A program made the position numbers and the translations under genes. Under the pieces are notes generated by a model. The model did not search any database. It was given only the letters and a program-made list of their open reading frames with translations, and had not been told where the DNA came from. Below, piece by piece: positions 40,901 through 50,313 of a stretch of DNA of 64,000 nucleotides; position 1 is the first letter of the stretch; each line of letters opens with the position of its first letter. This DNA comes from Sanderia malayensis (taxonomy: Eukaryota > Cnidaria > Scyphozoa > Semaeostomeae > Pelagiidae): contig RQOL01000413.1 in the NCBI GenBank assembly GCA_013076295.1, positions 88,787-152,786 of the forward strand, in the 5' to 3' direction.

Positions 40901-41146
40901 CCATGGCACATACAGTGCTTGCATCTGTGGATAATGAACTGGGAGTGGTTGATATTCTGGGGCTGGTTGCTGAGGGTATTCTTGCTGCAACTGGTGAAGA
41001 TCATTCACTGCTCCCTGTACCGTATTATCGGGTGGTAAATCAGCAGGATGAGGCTGTTGGTTATTCTCACGACTTCGGCGATTTGCTTTCCTTACTTGAT
41101 CGCAGCGCCTTGAGCCGGTGATGCTTTTTCTGGCTTTTTTTGGCAT
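34941..41146 (-). CDS. Helitron Rep/helicase transposase (copy 1), 8 exons
   Basis: Rolling-circle transposase fusing an HUH endonuclease to a Pif1-type helicase. Exons by GT-AG signals: 41146-40802, 40665-40544, 40327-40205, 40034-39513, 39254-38071, 37911-36654, 36497-35467 and 35360-34941 (stop), about 5.0 kb coding and near the upper end for Helitron proteins. Domain order: low-complexity Q/P-rich N terminus starting MPKKARKSITG; zinc-finger-like CIHCEAKYF...CCMGG; Helitron-type N domain; HUH motif GLPHAHMILF; paired tyrosines in KYIFKYIHKG; helicase motifs GPAGTGKT (Walker A), DEAS (Walker B), GGDFRQ, and LTINKAQGQS...YVAMSRA. Exons 2 to 8 join in phase except for a one-base frameshift in a homopolymer (39749-39753). 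The exon 1 to 2 junction is out of phase as I place it. Otherwise apparently intact. It is about 85% identical by eye to copy 2 in the helicase. Confidence 0.9.
35467..36497 (-). CDS. Helitron copy 1, exon 7: Pif1-like helicase core
   Basis: Starts after ATTATTACAG with EEDDMDVGN. It contains Walker A (GPAGTGKTFLYNTL), CMAWSGIAATLL, Walker B (FIWDEASMIP) and GGDFRQVLPVV, and ends HRLKLK at CTCAAG|GTAGGA. The C-terminal helicase motifs are in the last exon (35360-34941). The role is 5'-3' unwinding behind the Rep nick. Confidence 0.92.
36654..37911 (-). CDS. Helitron copy 1, exon 6: catalytic tyrosines and linker
   Basis: The exon begins VDRLISAEIPDPQDARYHKL, contains CGDINPGCVCMENNKCKKRFP and the tyrosine motif KYIFKYIHKG (about 37580-37545), and continues into the region before the helicase (QRRTLPVIGRIYQV, then LLLLHKRGATSFEDLRTIEG). 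The tyrosines would form the covalent link to DNA during rolling-circle transposition. It ends phase 1 at GAACGAG|GTATTA. The intron that follows (36653-36498) is 156 bp and contains no stop in this frame. Confidence 0.9.
38071..39254 (-). CDS. Helitron copy 1, exon 5: Rep (HUH) domain
   Basis: The exon begins after ATTCAACAG with VTETDRSRKYAELYIMD and ends at ACACCTGAAGAG|GTAACA. It holds the Helitron-like N-terminal domain (YYSYRIQVR, then LFQQYLVDAYTKIEGNKL), the FLTMTANPKW motif and the HUH pair in PHAHMILF that co-ordinates the metal for single-strand nicking. The same exon in copy 2 (54096-55277) has identical borders. No internal stop. Confidence 0.9.
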
Positions 41147-42989
41147 TTTGCGAGAGATGATATAAAAAAAGAAAAAAATGTGTTTTATATGCAACCCAAT
41201 TTAAGTGAAAATGTTAATATTTGAAATAAGAGTGATTTTTGTGAGCAAGTGGATGGGTTTTGTTGTTTTTTCGTGAGCTGCAAGATAAAATAAATAATTT
41301 AAAGCATAATTGTAAGAAATGTTTGAAATTACTCTTGATCGTGGAATTAAATTATTGGTTATTTAAAGTTTGCAAATAAAAATATTGGAGCACTTTATCT
41401 TATGACCTACATCACTCTTTCTATTGTGTTCTTCAAGAACTAAAAGGAAAACAGTTGCGATAATGTATAAATTAGAAAAGTTAATCATCCATTTGATGTG
41501 TTTGTGAAGGCTAGATTTTATTTGCATTATGCAGTTAATTTGCTTTTTATTGATAAGAAATTGTTGTGATTGTTCAGCTAAGTAGTTAAGCTTCAGATTT
41601 GGGAGATCAATGTACATTACAGGGTGAGGCATTTAAACATTAACTAAAATGGGCTTTGTATAACAACAATTGTTATGACACTCACCAAATATTTTGAGGA
41701 ATCAACTTTCTTGAAACCCTGTTTTTAGAAAAGAAGAAAGATGATTTGGATGAATTTATTATCTTGTAAAAAGAAAGTTGCCATTAATACTAAGGAATGT
41801 TTAACATGTTTAACTTGTATATTATTGTGTTGATTGAAATAAGAATAAAATGTCATGCTGAAGTGAAGGAGTGAAATACTTACTTTATAAAAAAACTTCA
41901 CTTTACTTTACTTTACTTTACAACAAAACTGGCTGGATATTAACCAGAAGCCAGATGACAGAAACGCTAAAAACCAGATGACAGAAACGGTAAAAAAGAC
42001 AGTGCATTGCGATGCAATGAAAGACAACCTGGCTTAAAGAAGACGCTGTTGGTGTAAATATGGATTGTTTAGGAAAGGTAAATTTCAACATTCAACTTAC
42101 CAATAACAAAGTAAAACAATCTTTGTAAGATTTTTTCTCAATATATAGATAATTATTATTTTCTTCCAATTTCTAACAACGTTAGATGTTGAACAAAAAT
42201 TTTACATTTGCTGTAGCAAGAAAGTAAACACGCAATTGCTATTTTAAATTCGCGCCAATTTGAAAGTTTTGTGGCCTCTATTCGGCGGCGTGCCTCGTTG
42301 TTGTTATTATTATTATTATGATGATTCATTCTGTTTTGTCGATCTCTAAGTATAAGAAGAAATAATTTGGTGGACTTTATTATGCAAGATATCTAGAAAT
42401 AGATCATTTCTCACCATGGCGTTGTGGGGATTTTGATGGTGAAGGTTGTTGAACACAGCAACAGGAAAAACATGTTCCACCACGGACACATGGAGAATGA
42501 AGTACATTGATTTTATTTTTGGTGATCTGTTATATCTTCAGAAATATTGCTGTTGGTAAAAATACCAATAATAAGAGTAGGCCATGGAAGGTTGACCAAA
42601 GGTAAGAAGGTTTTATACGTTGTTTGAGTGGGTGAATACATGAGGTGGAAGTAATTAATGATTTGCAGTTACAATAAATGACTTACATTTATAGACTTGA
42701 GGCCACATGAAAAGAACTGAGATGAGCCAACATGCTATAAAGTAGATTACATGATTTCTTGTTGTTTTTCAGGAGCCCAGACATAAAGTGAATGTTTGTG
42801 GTCATTCCTTGTGAACATTATTATAGTTAGGTGAGTTCATTTTAAGATTTGTTAATTGAAGATCATTTGTTCAAAAAGAAGGACAGTGTCTGTTTTGCAG
42901 TGTTTTTTTTTAATGAATTACAAAAGTTAGAAATAGAAGCACTGCATATTAATATTAACATACTTACTATAGATACTATACATAAATAT
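41147..42989. other. Helitron copy 1 upstream region, no gene seen
   Basis: AT-rich, apparently single-copy DNA on the 5' side of the Helitron gene, up to the assembly gap. Features seen: a short CTTTA tandem (about 41900-41922), an ATT run (42300-42320), and GCGCCAA at about 42252, an E2F-like sequence. Just upstream of the start, TTTATATCATCTCTCGCAAA resembles the copy 2 leader (TTCATATCACAACTTGCACT). No element end could be placed. Confidence 0.5.
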
Positions 42990-43089
42990 NNNNNNNNNNN
43001 NNNNNNNNNNNNNNNNNNNNNNNNNNNNNNNNNNNNNNNNNNNNNNNNNNNNNNNNNNNNNNNNNNNNNNNNNNNNNNNNNNNNNNNNN
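42990..43089. other. Assembly gap of 100 N
   Basis: Exactly 100 N, the usual placeholder for a scaffold join of unknown size. The left side is unique DNA of the Helitron locus; the right side is in the middle of module A. The boundary of the Helitron interruption is therefore not observed. Confidence 0.99.
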
Positions 43090-44203
43090 ATGTAATCAAT
43101 CCTGGAAAATTTAAACTCAATGTCTAATAAAAAATATATCAAACTGTAGCTAAGAAAACAGCGAATCTGATTAAAATATTAACATTTCTTAACAGTGTTG
43201 TTTTGAATTTTATAAGGGAGTATTTAGTGCAGCCCAAGACAAAAGCCGTGAAAAAATTTATTCAGCAGGCAACTTTCAAAACACAAAAACCTCCCTAACT
43301 TGGTCAAAATTAGTCCATTTGAACTCAAATTACACCAACACGAAGCTAATAGCTTGGCGAACAGTTATCGAAAGTATTTTGGTGAAAAAAAACAATGTTT
43401 TGGCAGGTTAAAAATTAATTTTCGCAAATGCAAAACACACGCGTGTTGCTTGAAAATTTCGTGTTTTTCAGCAAAATCCAAACTCGGCTAAAACTGTCGA
43501 AAAACAGAGGAAAATTGACAAAACAAATATAACAACACCAGATAACTTTAGTTCTCGTGTAAATAAACAGTTATTGAAAATTTAAATGGACAAAATCGGC
43601 CCAGAACGACCCAAGAAAATCAAAATTGTCTTTGTGTTTTGGTTAGGCCCTCGAGCCGAAAGAAAAACGTGAGGTTAAACAAAACAAAACTCGTGCTATT
43701 TAAAGCCAAAAACAATTGAATAAAGGAAATACCTTGAAATAATTGTTCACCAATTGTTTCCACAGGTCTTGACAACAATTGACACGTCTTTACAATTCAT
43801 TTCCGGCACGCATTCACGTTTAAACCCGAGCAACTTGCCGCCCGTTCAACTAAAAAAACACGTGCTTCTCCCTGCTCGTTTTGCATCTCATTAACTCCGT
43901 CCTCGGAACTTTCTAGAAAGTCGGAACACAAAATTGGCCATAACTTCCGAACCGCTTGGAGTAGAAATTAGCCACATACCTTACTTTCATCAGCACAATG
44001 CAGCGATCATTTCTATACCAATTTGCACCCTTATTCGCACCCCAAAAAAAAGCCTTTATGATATCAAGCCCCGCTCCTTTGATCCCATTGTTTGGTGGAA
44101 CGTTGCCATTGTTTTTTCGAACGTCGATTGTTCAAGAAACAATAGGTCATTGTTCAGAGTCGGCGGGTCACGTGTGATCACATTTTATTATATAGAGATA
44201 GCC
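43090..44203 (+). repeat. Module A copy 9
   Basis: Starts within the module at AATCAATCCTGGAAAATTT, right after the gap. One unit of the internal duplication is lost: CTCAAATTACACCAACACGAA is followed directly by second-unit sequence. Heat-shock-type element at 43906-43918. Nearly identical to copy 4 over its 3' half, including the extra GGTGGAACGTTGCCATTG segment. Confidence 0.9.
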
Positions 44204-44517
44204 GGGGGCACTCGCTACGCTCGCTTCCCGGAGCCCGTCAAGTACAAAAAGTTTAATGTGGTTGGCGCGCTTCGCGCGCTGCATTCGCTCCCGCTCATGC
44301 CCATACATACATACATACATACATACCTACATACATGCATACATACATACATACATACATACATACATACATGGGCCGGGTTCGGTTGCTTCGCTCCCTC
44401 CCCGGAGCCCGTCAAGTAAACAAAGCTTAATCTGGTTGGCGCGCCTCGCGCGCTGCATTCGCTGCCGCTCATGCCCATACATACATACATACATACATAC
44501 ATACCTACATACATACA

Positions 44518-44551
<34 letters not shown>

Positions 44552-44681
44552 CATACATACATGAGCCGGGTTCGGTCGCTTCGCTCCCTCCCCGGAGCTC
44601 GTCAAGTAAAGAAAGTTTAATCTGGTGGGCGCGCTTCGCGCGCTGCATTCGCTGCCGCTCATGCCCATACATACATACATA
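44204..44681 (+). repeat. GC-rich core / (CATA)n cluster 8, three cores
   Basis: Three cores with (CATA)n. The second hairpin is GCGCGC-CTC-GCGCGC, a loop-only variant. Confidence 0.95.
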
Positions 44682-45997
44682 CCCTACAATACAAACCCTA
44701 CTATAAATACCCTAAAATACATACCTTACAATACATAACCTACAATACATATCCCACAATACATACCCTACAATAAATACCCTACAACACATACCCTAAA
44801 ATACATACCCTACAATACATAACCTACAATACATACCCTACAATACATGCCCTACATAACATACCCTACAATACAAAGCCTACAATACAAACCCTACAAT
44901 ACATACCCTACAATACATACCCTACAATACAAAACCTACAATACATACCCTACAATACATACCGTACAATACATAAACTACAATACATACCCTACATACA
45001 TACCCTGCAATACATACCCTACAATAAATACCTTACAATACATACCCTACAATAAATACCCTACAAAACATACCCTACATAACATACCCTAAAATACATA
45101 CCCTACAATACAAACCCTACAATACATACCCTACATTACATACCCTACAATACATACCCTACAATACATACCCTACGTAACATACCCTACAATACATACC
45201 CTACATTACTTACCCTACAATACATACCCTACAATACATACCCTACGTAACATACCCTACAATACATACCCTACAATACATACCCTACAATACATACCCT
45301 ACAATACATACCCTAAAATACATACCCTACGATACATACCTTGCAATACATACCCTACGATACATACCCTACAATACATACCCTACAATACATACCTTAC
45401 AATACATAACCTAAACTACATACCCTACAACACATACCCTACAACACATACCCTACATAACATACCCTACAATACATACCCTACAATACAAACCCTACTA
45501 TACATACCCTACAATCCATACCTTACAATACATAACCTACAATACATACCCTACATAACATACCCTACAATACATACCCTACAATACATACCCTACATAA
45601 CATACCCTACGATACATACCCTACAATACATACCCTACAAAACATACCTTACGATACATACCTTACAATACATACCCTACAATACATACCCTACAATACA
45701 TACCCTACAATACATACCATACAATACATACCCGACATAACATACCTTACAATACATACCCTACAATACATACCCTACATAACATACCCTACAATACATA
45801 CCCTAAAATACATAACCTACAATACATACCCTACGATACATACCCTATAATACAAACCCTACAATACATACCCTACAATACATACCCTACATAACATACC
45901 CTACAATACATACCCTACAATACATACCCTACAATACAAACCCTACAATACATACCCTACAAAACATACCCTACAATACATACCCTACAATACATAC
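44682..45997. repeat. 14-bp minisatellite array 9
   Basis: CCCTACAATACATA array with many CTACATAACATACC and CTACAATACAAACC variants, cleaner than arrays 3 and 8. The last forward-oriented 14-mer array of the window. Confidence 0.96.
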
Positions 45998-46184
45998 TTC
46001 GACGCAACATTTCTAAAGAACGGAAAGGTGGGAGGTCGAATCTCCCCCCCTGCCATGCGACCGCCCCGCGCCCACGCTGCCCCCCTGAAAGCCGCTTCCG
46101 AAAATTGATAACTTCAGTGTGAAGTTTGAAAAAAAAAGTTGTCATCAAAAATTTAATCAATCTTGGAAAATTTAAACTCAATCT
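45998..46184 (+). repeat. Module A copy 10 (head only), fused to module B
   Basis: The first about 187 bp of module A (GACGCAACATTTCTAAAG to AATTTAAACTCAATCT) then join abruptly to ATATATATTCTACGGAGTCACG of module B, which reads in the opposite sense. Confidence 0.85.
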
Positions 46185-46985
46185 AATATATATATTCTAC
46201 GGAGTCACGTGATGACGCACTTTCCCTGCCAAAAACAATAGATTCGACCCGAAACAATAGGTCGAACGCCCAAAAACAATGGGCCGAAACGGCGAACCGT
46301 GTGATCACAAAGGCTTTTTTGTATGTGGGTATATGGCAATGAAATTCACACAGAATGTTTACTTTATTAATTTAACCAGGGTAATGGATTTTGTTTTTCG
46401 ATTTTCTCCTGAAATTTTGAATTATTCCACTAACTATTCTGCTAATTGTGCTATCACGAAAAAACTACGGTTTACGCTGGCGAAACTTCCAAATTCGCGT
46501 TGCGAACTCCATTTTCGAACAGAGTGTTCCCTCTTCACGTGACCCGTTTCGCCTTTTGCTGTAATTTTATTGGCTCTTTTCGCGCGACCCACGTGGGTTG
46601 TCGATCAATTTTCGTTTCTCGCCCTGGGTTGCCGGCGACGCATGCGAATTTTCGGTCGTTTTTCGTTATTCGCCCTCGGTTGCAGCAGGTACTTTTGGAC
46701 AAGAAGACGCGTGTTTTTGTTTTGCACACAAAAGGCGCCTTTCAAAGTGTTTTACGAGCTAAATTTTCTTTGTAAAGAGCTGCTAATTGTTTCAAAGACC
46801 CTGGAGAGTTGCCGGAAACAATTGGGAACACAGGTGATAGCTTTGTTTAGTATTTTGAGTTTAAATAGTGGTAGTTTTTGTAGTAGGCGTTGCTTCGGCA
46901 TGCTTGCAACGCTTAGGCCCAATGAAAACAAAGTCAAAGTTATGAATTTTTCAGGCGCTATTTGCACGATTTTCCCCATTTAGAC
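46185..46985 (-). repeat. Module B copy 1
   Basis: About 0.8 kb non-coding repeat, related to 62630-63380. Its first 140 bp, reverse-complemented, has the same plan as the end of module A: AAAGCCTTT, CCATTGTT, GGTCGAACG, ATTGTT, CACGTG, GTAGAATATA, CTAG. It carries three spaced AACAATAG/AACAATGG units (46234, 46253, 46275) and a promoter-like strip at about 46535-46600 (CACGTGAC, TATTGGCTC, TTTCGCGC). An open frame of 137 codons at 46570 is not kept intact in copy 2, so I do not call a gene. Confidence 0.8.
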
Positions 46986-46989
46986 TTTC

Positions 46990-47286
46990 CACAAGTGTTT
47001 GTATGTTTGTATAGTAGGTATAGTATGTGAAGTATGTTTTTATAGTAGGTATAGTATGTTTTTATAGTAGGTATAGTAGGTATAGTATGTTTTTATAGTA
47101 TGTATAGTAGGTATAGTATGTTGGTATAGTATGTAGGTATAGTATGTAGGTTTAGTATGTAGGTATAGTAGGTATAGTATGTTGGTATGGTATGTAGTAT
47201 AGTATGATGTTATAGTAGGTATAGTATGTTGGTATAGTATGTAGGTATAGTATGATTTTATAGTAGGTATAGTATGTTGGTATAGT
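46990..47286 (-). repeat. Degenerate TATAGTAGG minisatellite
   Basis: Irregular tandem units of GTATAGTAGGTATAGTATG with TTTTTATAG or TTGGTATAG spacers. It resembles the reverse complement of the 14-mer (TATGTATTGTAGGG), and sits where the 14-mer array would be expected if the composite unit were inverted. Confidence 0.8.
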
Positions 47287-47502
47287 ATGTATGTATGTAT
47301 GTATGTATGTATGTATGTATGGGCATGAGCGGGAGCGAATGCAGCGCGCGAAGCGCGCCAACCAGATTAAGCTTTCTTTACTTGACGGGCTCATGTATGT
47401 ATGTATGTATGTATGTATGTATGTATGTATGTATGTATGTATGTATGTATGTATGTATGTAGGTATGTATGTAGGTATGTAGGTATGTATGTATGTATGT
47501 AT
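47287..47502 (-). repeat. Inverted GC-rich core / (GTAT)n cluster 9
   Basis: (GTAT)n, one GC core in reverse orientation (GGGCATGAGCGGGAGCGAAT, GCGCGC-GAA-GCGCGC, CCAACCAGATTAAGC), then a second (GTAT)n of about 110 bp. The next core (from 47503) switches to the 114-bp satellite form. The transition between the two satellite families is visible here. Confidence 0.9.
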
Positions 47503-48364
47503 GGGCATGAGCGTCAGCGAATGCAGCGCACGAAGTGCGCCCTATCAGTCAATGTTTTTTGATAATAGATCGACAGGCGAGCGTAGCGAGCTAACCCATT
47601 GTACGTGGGGCTGAAAGAGGCATGAGCGAAGCAAATGCAGCGCACGGAGTGCGCCCTATCAGTCAATGTTTCTTGATAATAGATAGACAGGCGAGCGCAG
47701 CGAGCTAACCCATTGTACGTAGGGTTGAAAGAGGCATGAGCAAAGCGAATGCAGCGCACGAAGTGCGCCCTATCAGTCAATGTTTCTTGATAATAGATAG
47801 ACAGGCGAGCGCAGCGAGCTAACCCATTGTACGTGGGGTTGAAAGAGGCATGAGCGAAGCAAATGCAGCGCACGGAGTGCGCCCTATCAGTCAATGTTTC
47901 TTGATAATAGATAGACAGGCGAGCGCAGCGAGCTAACCCATTGTACGTAGGGTTGAAAGAGGCATGAGCAAAGCGAATGCAGCGCACGAAGTGCGCCCTA
48001 TCAGTCAATGTTTCTTGATAATAGATAGACAGGCGAGCGCAGCGAGCTAACCCATTGTACGTAGGGTTGAAAGAGGCATGAGCGAAGCAAATGCAGCGCA
48101 CGGAGTGCGCCCTATCAGTCAATGTTTCTTGATAATAGATAGACAGGCGAGCGCAGCGAGCTAACCCATTGTACGTAGGGTTGAAAGAGGCATGAGCAAG
48201 GCGAATGCAGCGCACGAAGTGCGCCCTATCAGTCAATGTTTCTTGATAATAGATAGACAGGCGAGCGCAGCGAGCTAACCCATTGTACGTAGGGTTGAAA
48301 GAGGCATGAGCGTTGGCAAATGCAGCGCACGAAGTGCGCCCTATCAGTCAATGTTTCTTGATAA
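47503..48364. repeat. 114-bp GC-rich satellite, block 1
   Basis: Tandem units of 114 bp: GACAGGCGAGCGCAGCGAGC, TAACCCATTGTACGT, GGGTTGAAAGAGGCATGAGC, then a hairpin core GCGCAC-GAA-GTGCGC, then CCTATCAGTCAATGTTTCTT. Units alternate between AAAGCGAATG...CACGAAGTG and GAAGCAAATG...CACGGAGTG, a 228-bp dimer. Because 114 is divisible by 3, a 38-residue repeat is open across the block on the minus strand. That is expected from the period and is not evidence for a gene. Confidence 0.95.
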
Positions 48365-49296
48365 TATACAACATATATATTAGATTAGATATAGCATCAT
48401 AGAAGATAGTATTGCATGATTTTATTTATATATATATAGTATGATACAGTATAGTATTGCATGGTCATGTATAGTGTTTTTGGGTATGATGTAGTATTAT
48501 ATTTATACTTTTATTTTTAATGTTGTATTGATTGGCATGTTCAAGCAGTTTTTTAGGTTTTTGTAGGCAATCATATGTGCTCCAATTTGTTAATGTATTT
48601 CAATACTTTGTAGTACCCTTCATTTATAAATACACAGAGAATGAAGAAAATGCAGTATTGATGGTAGAAAATTAATACCTTACACACAACAAAGGTTGAA
48701 AGGAGATGACTTCAACTTATAATTTTTATAGTTCCAACAAGAACTTATATCTATATCTTACAACATAAATGTACTATTTACCTGAATACATTCTACCAGT
48801 GAAGCGTGCAACATTACATATGCTTATCTTGAAAAGTCTTCCTTTTCTGTAGTCATTTCTTCTCATAATTAATCACACTACCAGGGTGTTTACAGCCACA
48901 TACTGACAACATTTATGCATTCTGTGACATTTCCAGGAGGCCTCGATTTCGGTAATCTATATTTTATTCTACGAGGCCATCTTCATTCTGTTGCTATGGT
49001 ATTGATATTCAAAATTATCTTCACAACGCAACGCGCCAAAAATAATTTCCGTTCGTGTCATTCATTTCTCAAGTGCAGAGCAACAGTAAACAGGTAAATT
49101 TTTATCAACTCATTACTAATATTTTATACTTTTACATATTAGTAAAGACAATTACAAATAATACCTGAATTGTTTATTATATGCATAACTATTTCCATGT
49201 ATTTCATCACTGATGATATTCCTTTTCCAGAGTTTTCCAATATTTATCTTCGTTCGTTCAACTTTCCTTTCTTCTTGAAAAAAAAAAGATTTCGAG
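48365..49296. other. AT-rich DNA, possible 5' untranslated exon, no gene seen
   Basis: TATATA-rich start, then unique sequence. A 60-codon frame at 48915-49097 ends at a donor-like CAACAGTAAACAG|GTAAAT and contains GCGCCAAAA at about 49030 (E2F-like on the minus strand). An acceptor-like CCTTTTCCAG lies at about 49230. Nothing recognisable by homology. Confidence 0.4.
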
Positions 49297-50215
49297 TATT
49301 TGCAGTTTGGCAGTTGCCCTGTTGGTTTTTATTTTGTTCACATTTTCGGTATGTACTTTGAGTTCAATGTTAATTAGATAATGAGATTCTCCATTACTAT
49401 CATGTTAACCAAGCATATGTATAACTTACTACTTACCATTTAAATCACAATTATCTTCTTCTTTTTCCAGTATTTGCAGTTTGGCAGTTGCCCTGTTGGT
49501 TTTTATTTTGTTCACATTTTCGGTATGTACTTTCAGTTCAATGTTAATTAGATAATGAAATTCTCCATTACTATCATGTTAACCAAGCATATGTATAACT
49601 TACTACTTACCTTTTAAATGACAATTATCTTCTCTTTTTCCAGTATTTGCAGTTTGGCAGTTGCCCTGTTGGTTTTTATTTTGTTCACATTTTCGGTATG
49701 TACTTTGAGTTCAATGTTAATTAGATAATGAGATTCTCCATTACTATCATGTTCACCAAGCATATGTATAATAACTTACTACTTACCTTTTAAATGACAA
49801 TTATCTTCTTCTTTTTCCAGTATTTGCAGTTTGGCAGTTGCCCTGTTGGTTTTTATTTTGTTCACATTTTCGGTATGTACTTTCAGTTCAATGTTAATTA
49901 GATAATGAGATTCTCCATTACTATCATGTTCACCAAGCATATGTATAACTTACTACTTACCATTTCAATCACAATTAGAATCTTATTCTTTGTCCAGTAT
50001 TTGCAGTTTGGCCTTTCATTTATATTTTGTTCACATTTTGGTATGTATTTTTCTTTCAATGCCACTTACATAATGAGATTCTCCATTGATATTATGTTCA
50101 CAAAACATGTGTATAACTTACCACTTACCATTTTTAAAGCCTATTATGTTATTCTTTTTCCAGTATTTGCAGTTTGGAAATTGTCCTTTGATTTTGTATC
50201 ATATTATATTATTTT
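49297..50215 (+). repeat. Six tandem exon-like units (about 166-177 bp each)
   Basis: TATTTGCAGTTTGG starts at 49297, 49471, 49644, 49821, 49998 and 50164. Units 2 to 6 are preceded by a pyrimidine-rich acceptor ending CCAG. In units 1 to 4 the 52-nt segment ends CACATTTTCG directly before a donor, GTATGT; unit 5 keeps GTATGT after a shorter segment and unit 6 has decayed. Read with one leading base, the 52 nt encode ICSLAVALLVFILFTFS, a hydrophobic stretch. Because 52 is not a multiple of 3, consecutive inclusion would shift frame. This may be duplicated alternative exons of the gene at 50314 or a decayed tandem duplication. Confidence 0.75.
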
Positions 50216-50313
50216 GTATCAGTACCGCTTCATGTAAATATGTTTTGTTTTTCACATACCAATTATCCTTATTAAAGAAAAACAACTATTATTTGGTTGC
50301 TTTAAGGTTCGCT

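Noticed and set aside
46570..46983. 137-codon frame in module B as a gene
   Set aside because: The second copy of module B does not keep this frame, and no family was recognised. The sequence is better explained as a repeat.
47514..48236. 240-codon open frame on the minus strand made of a 38-residue repeat
   Set aside because: The 114-bp satellite period is a multiple of 3, so any stop-free frame stays open. The same frame breaks at units with one-base changes in the blocks at 61-63 kb.
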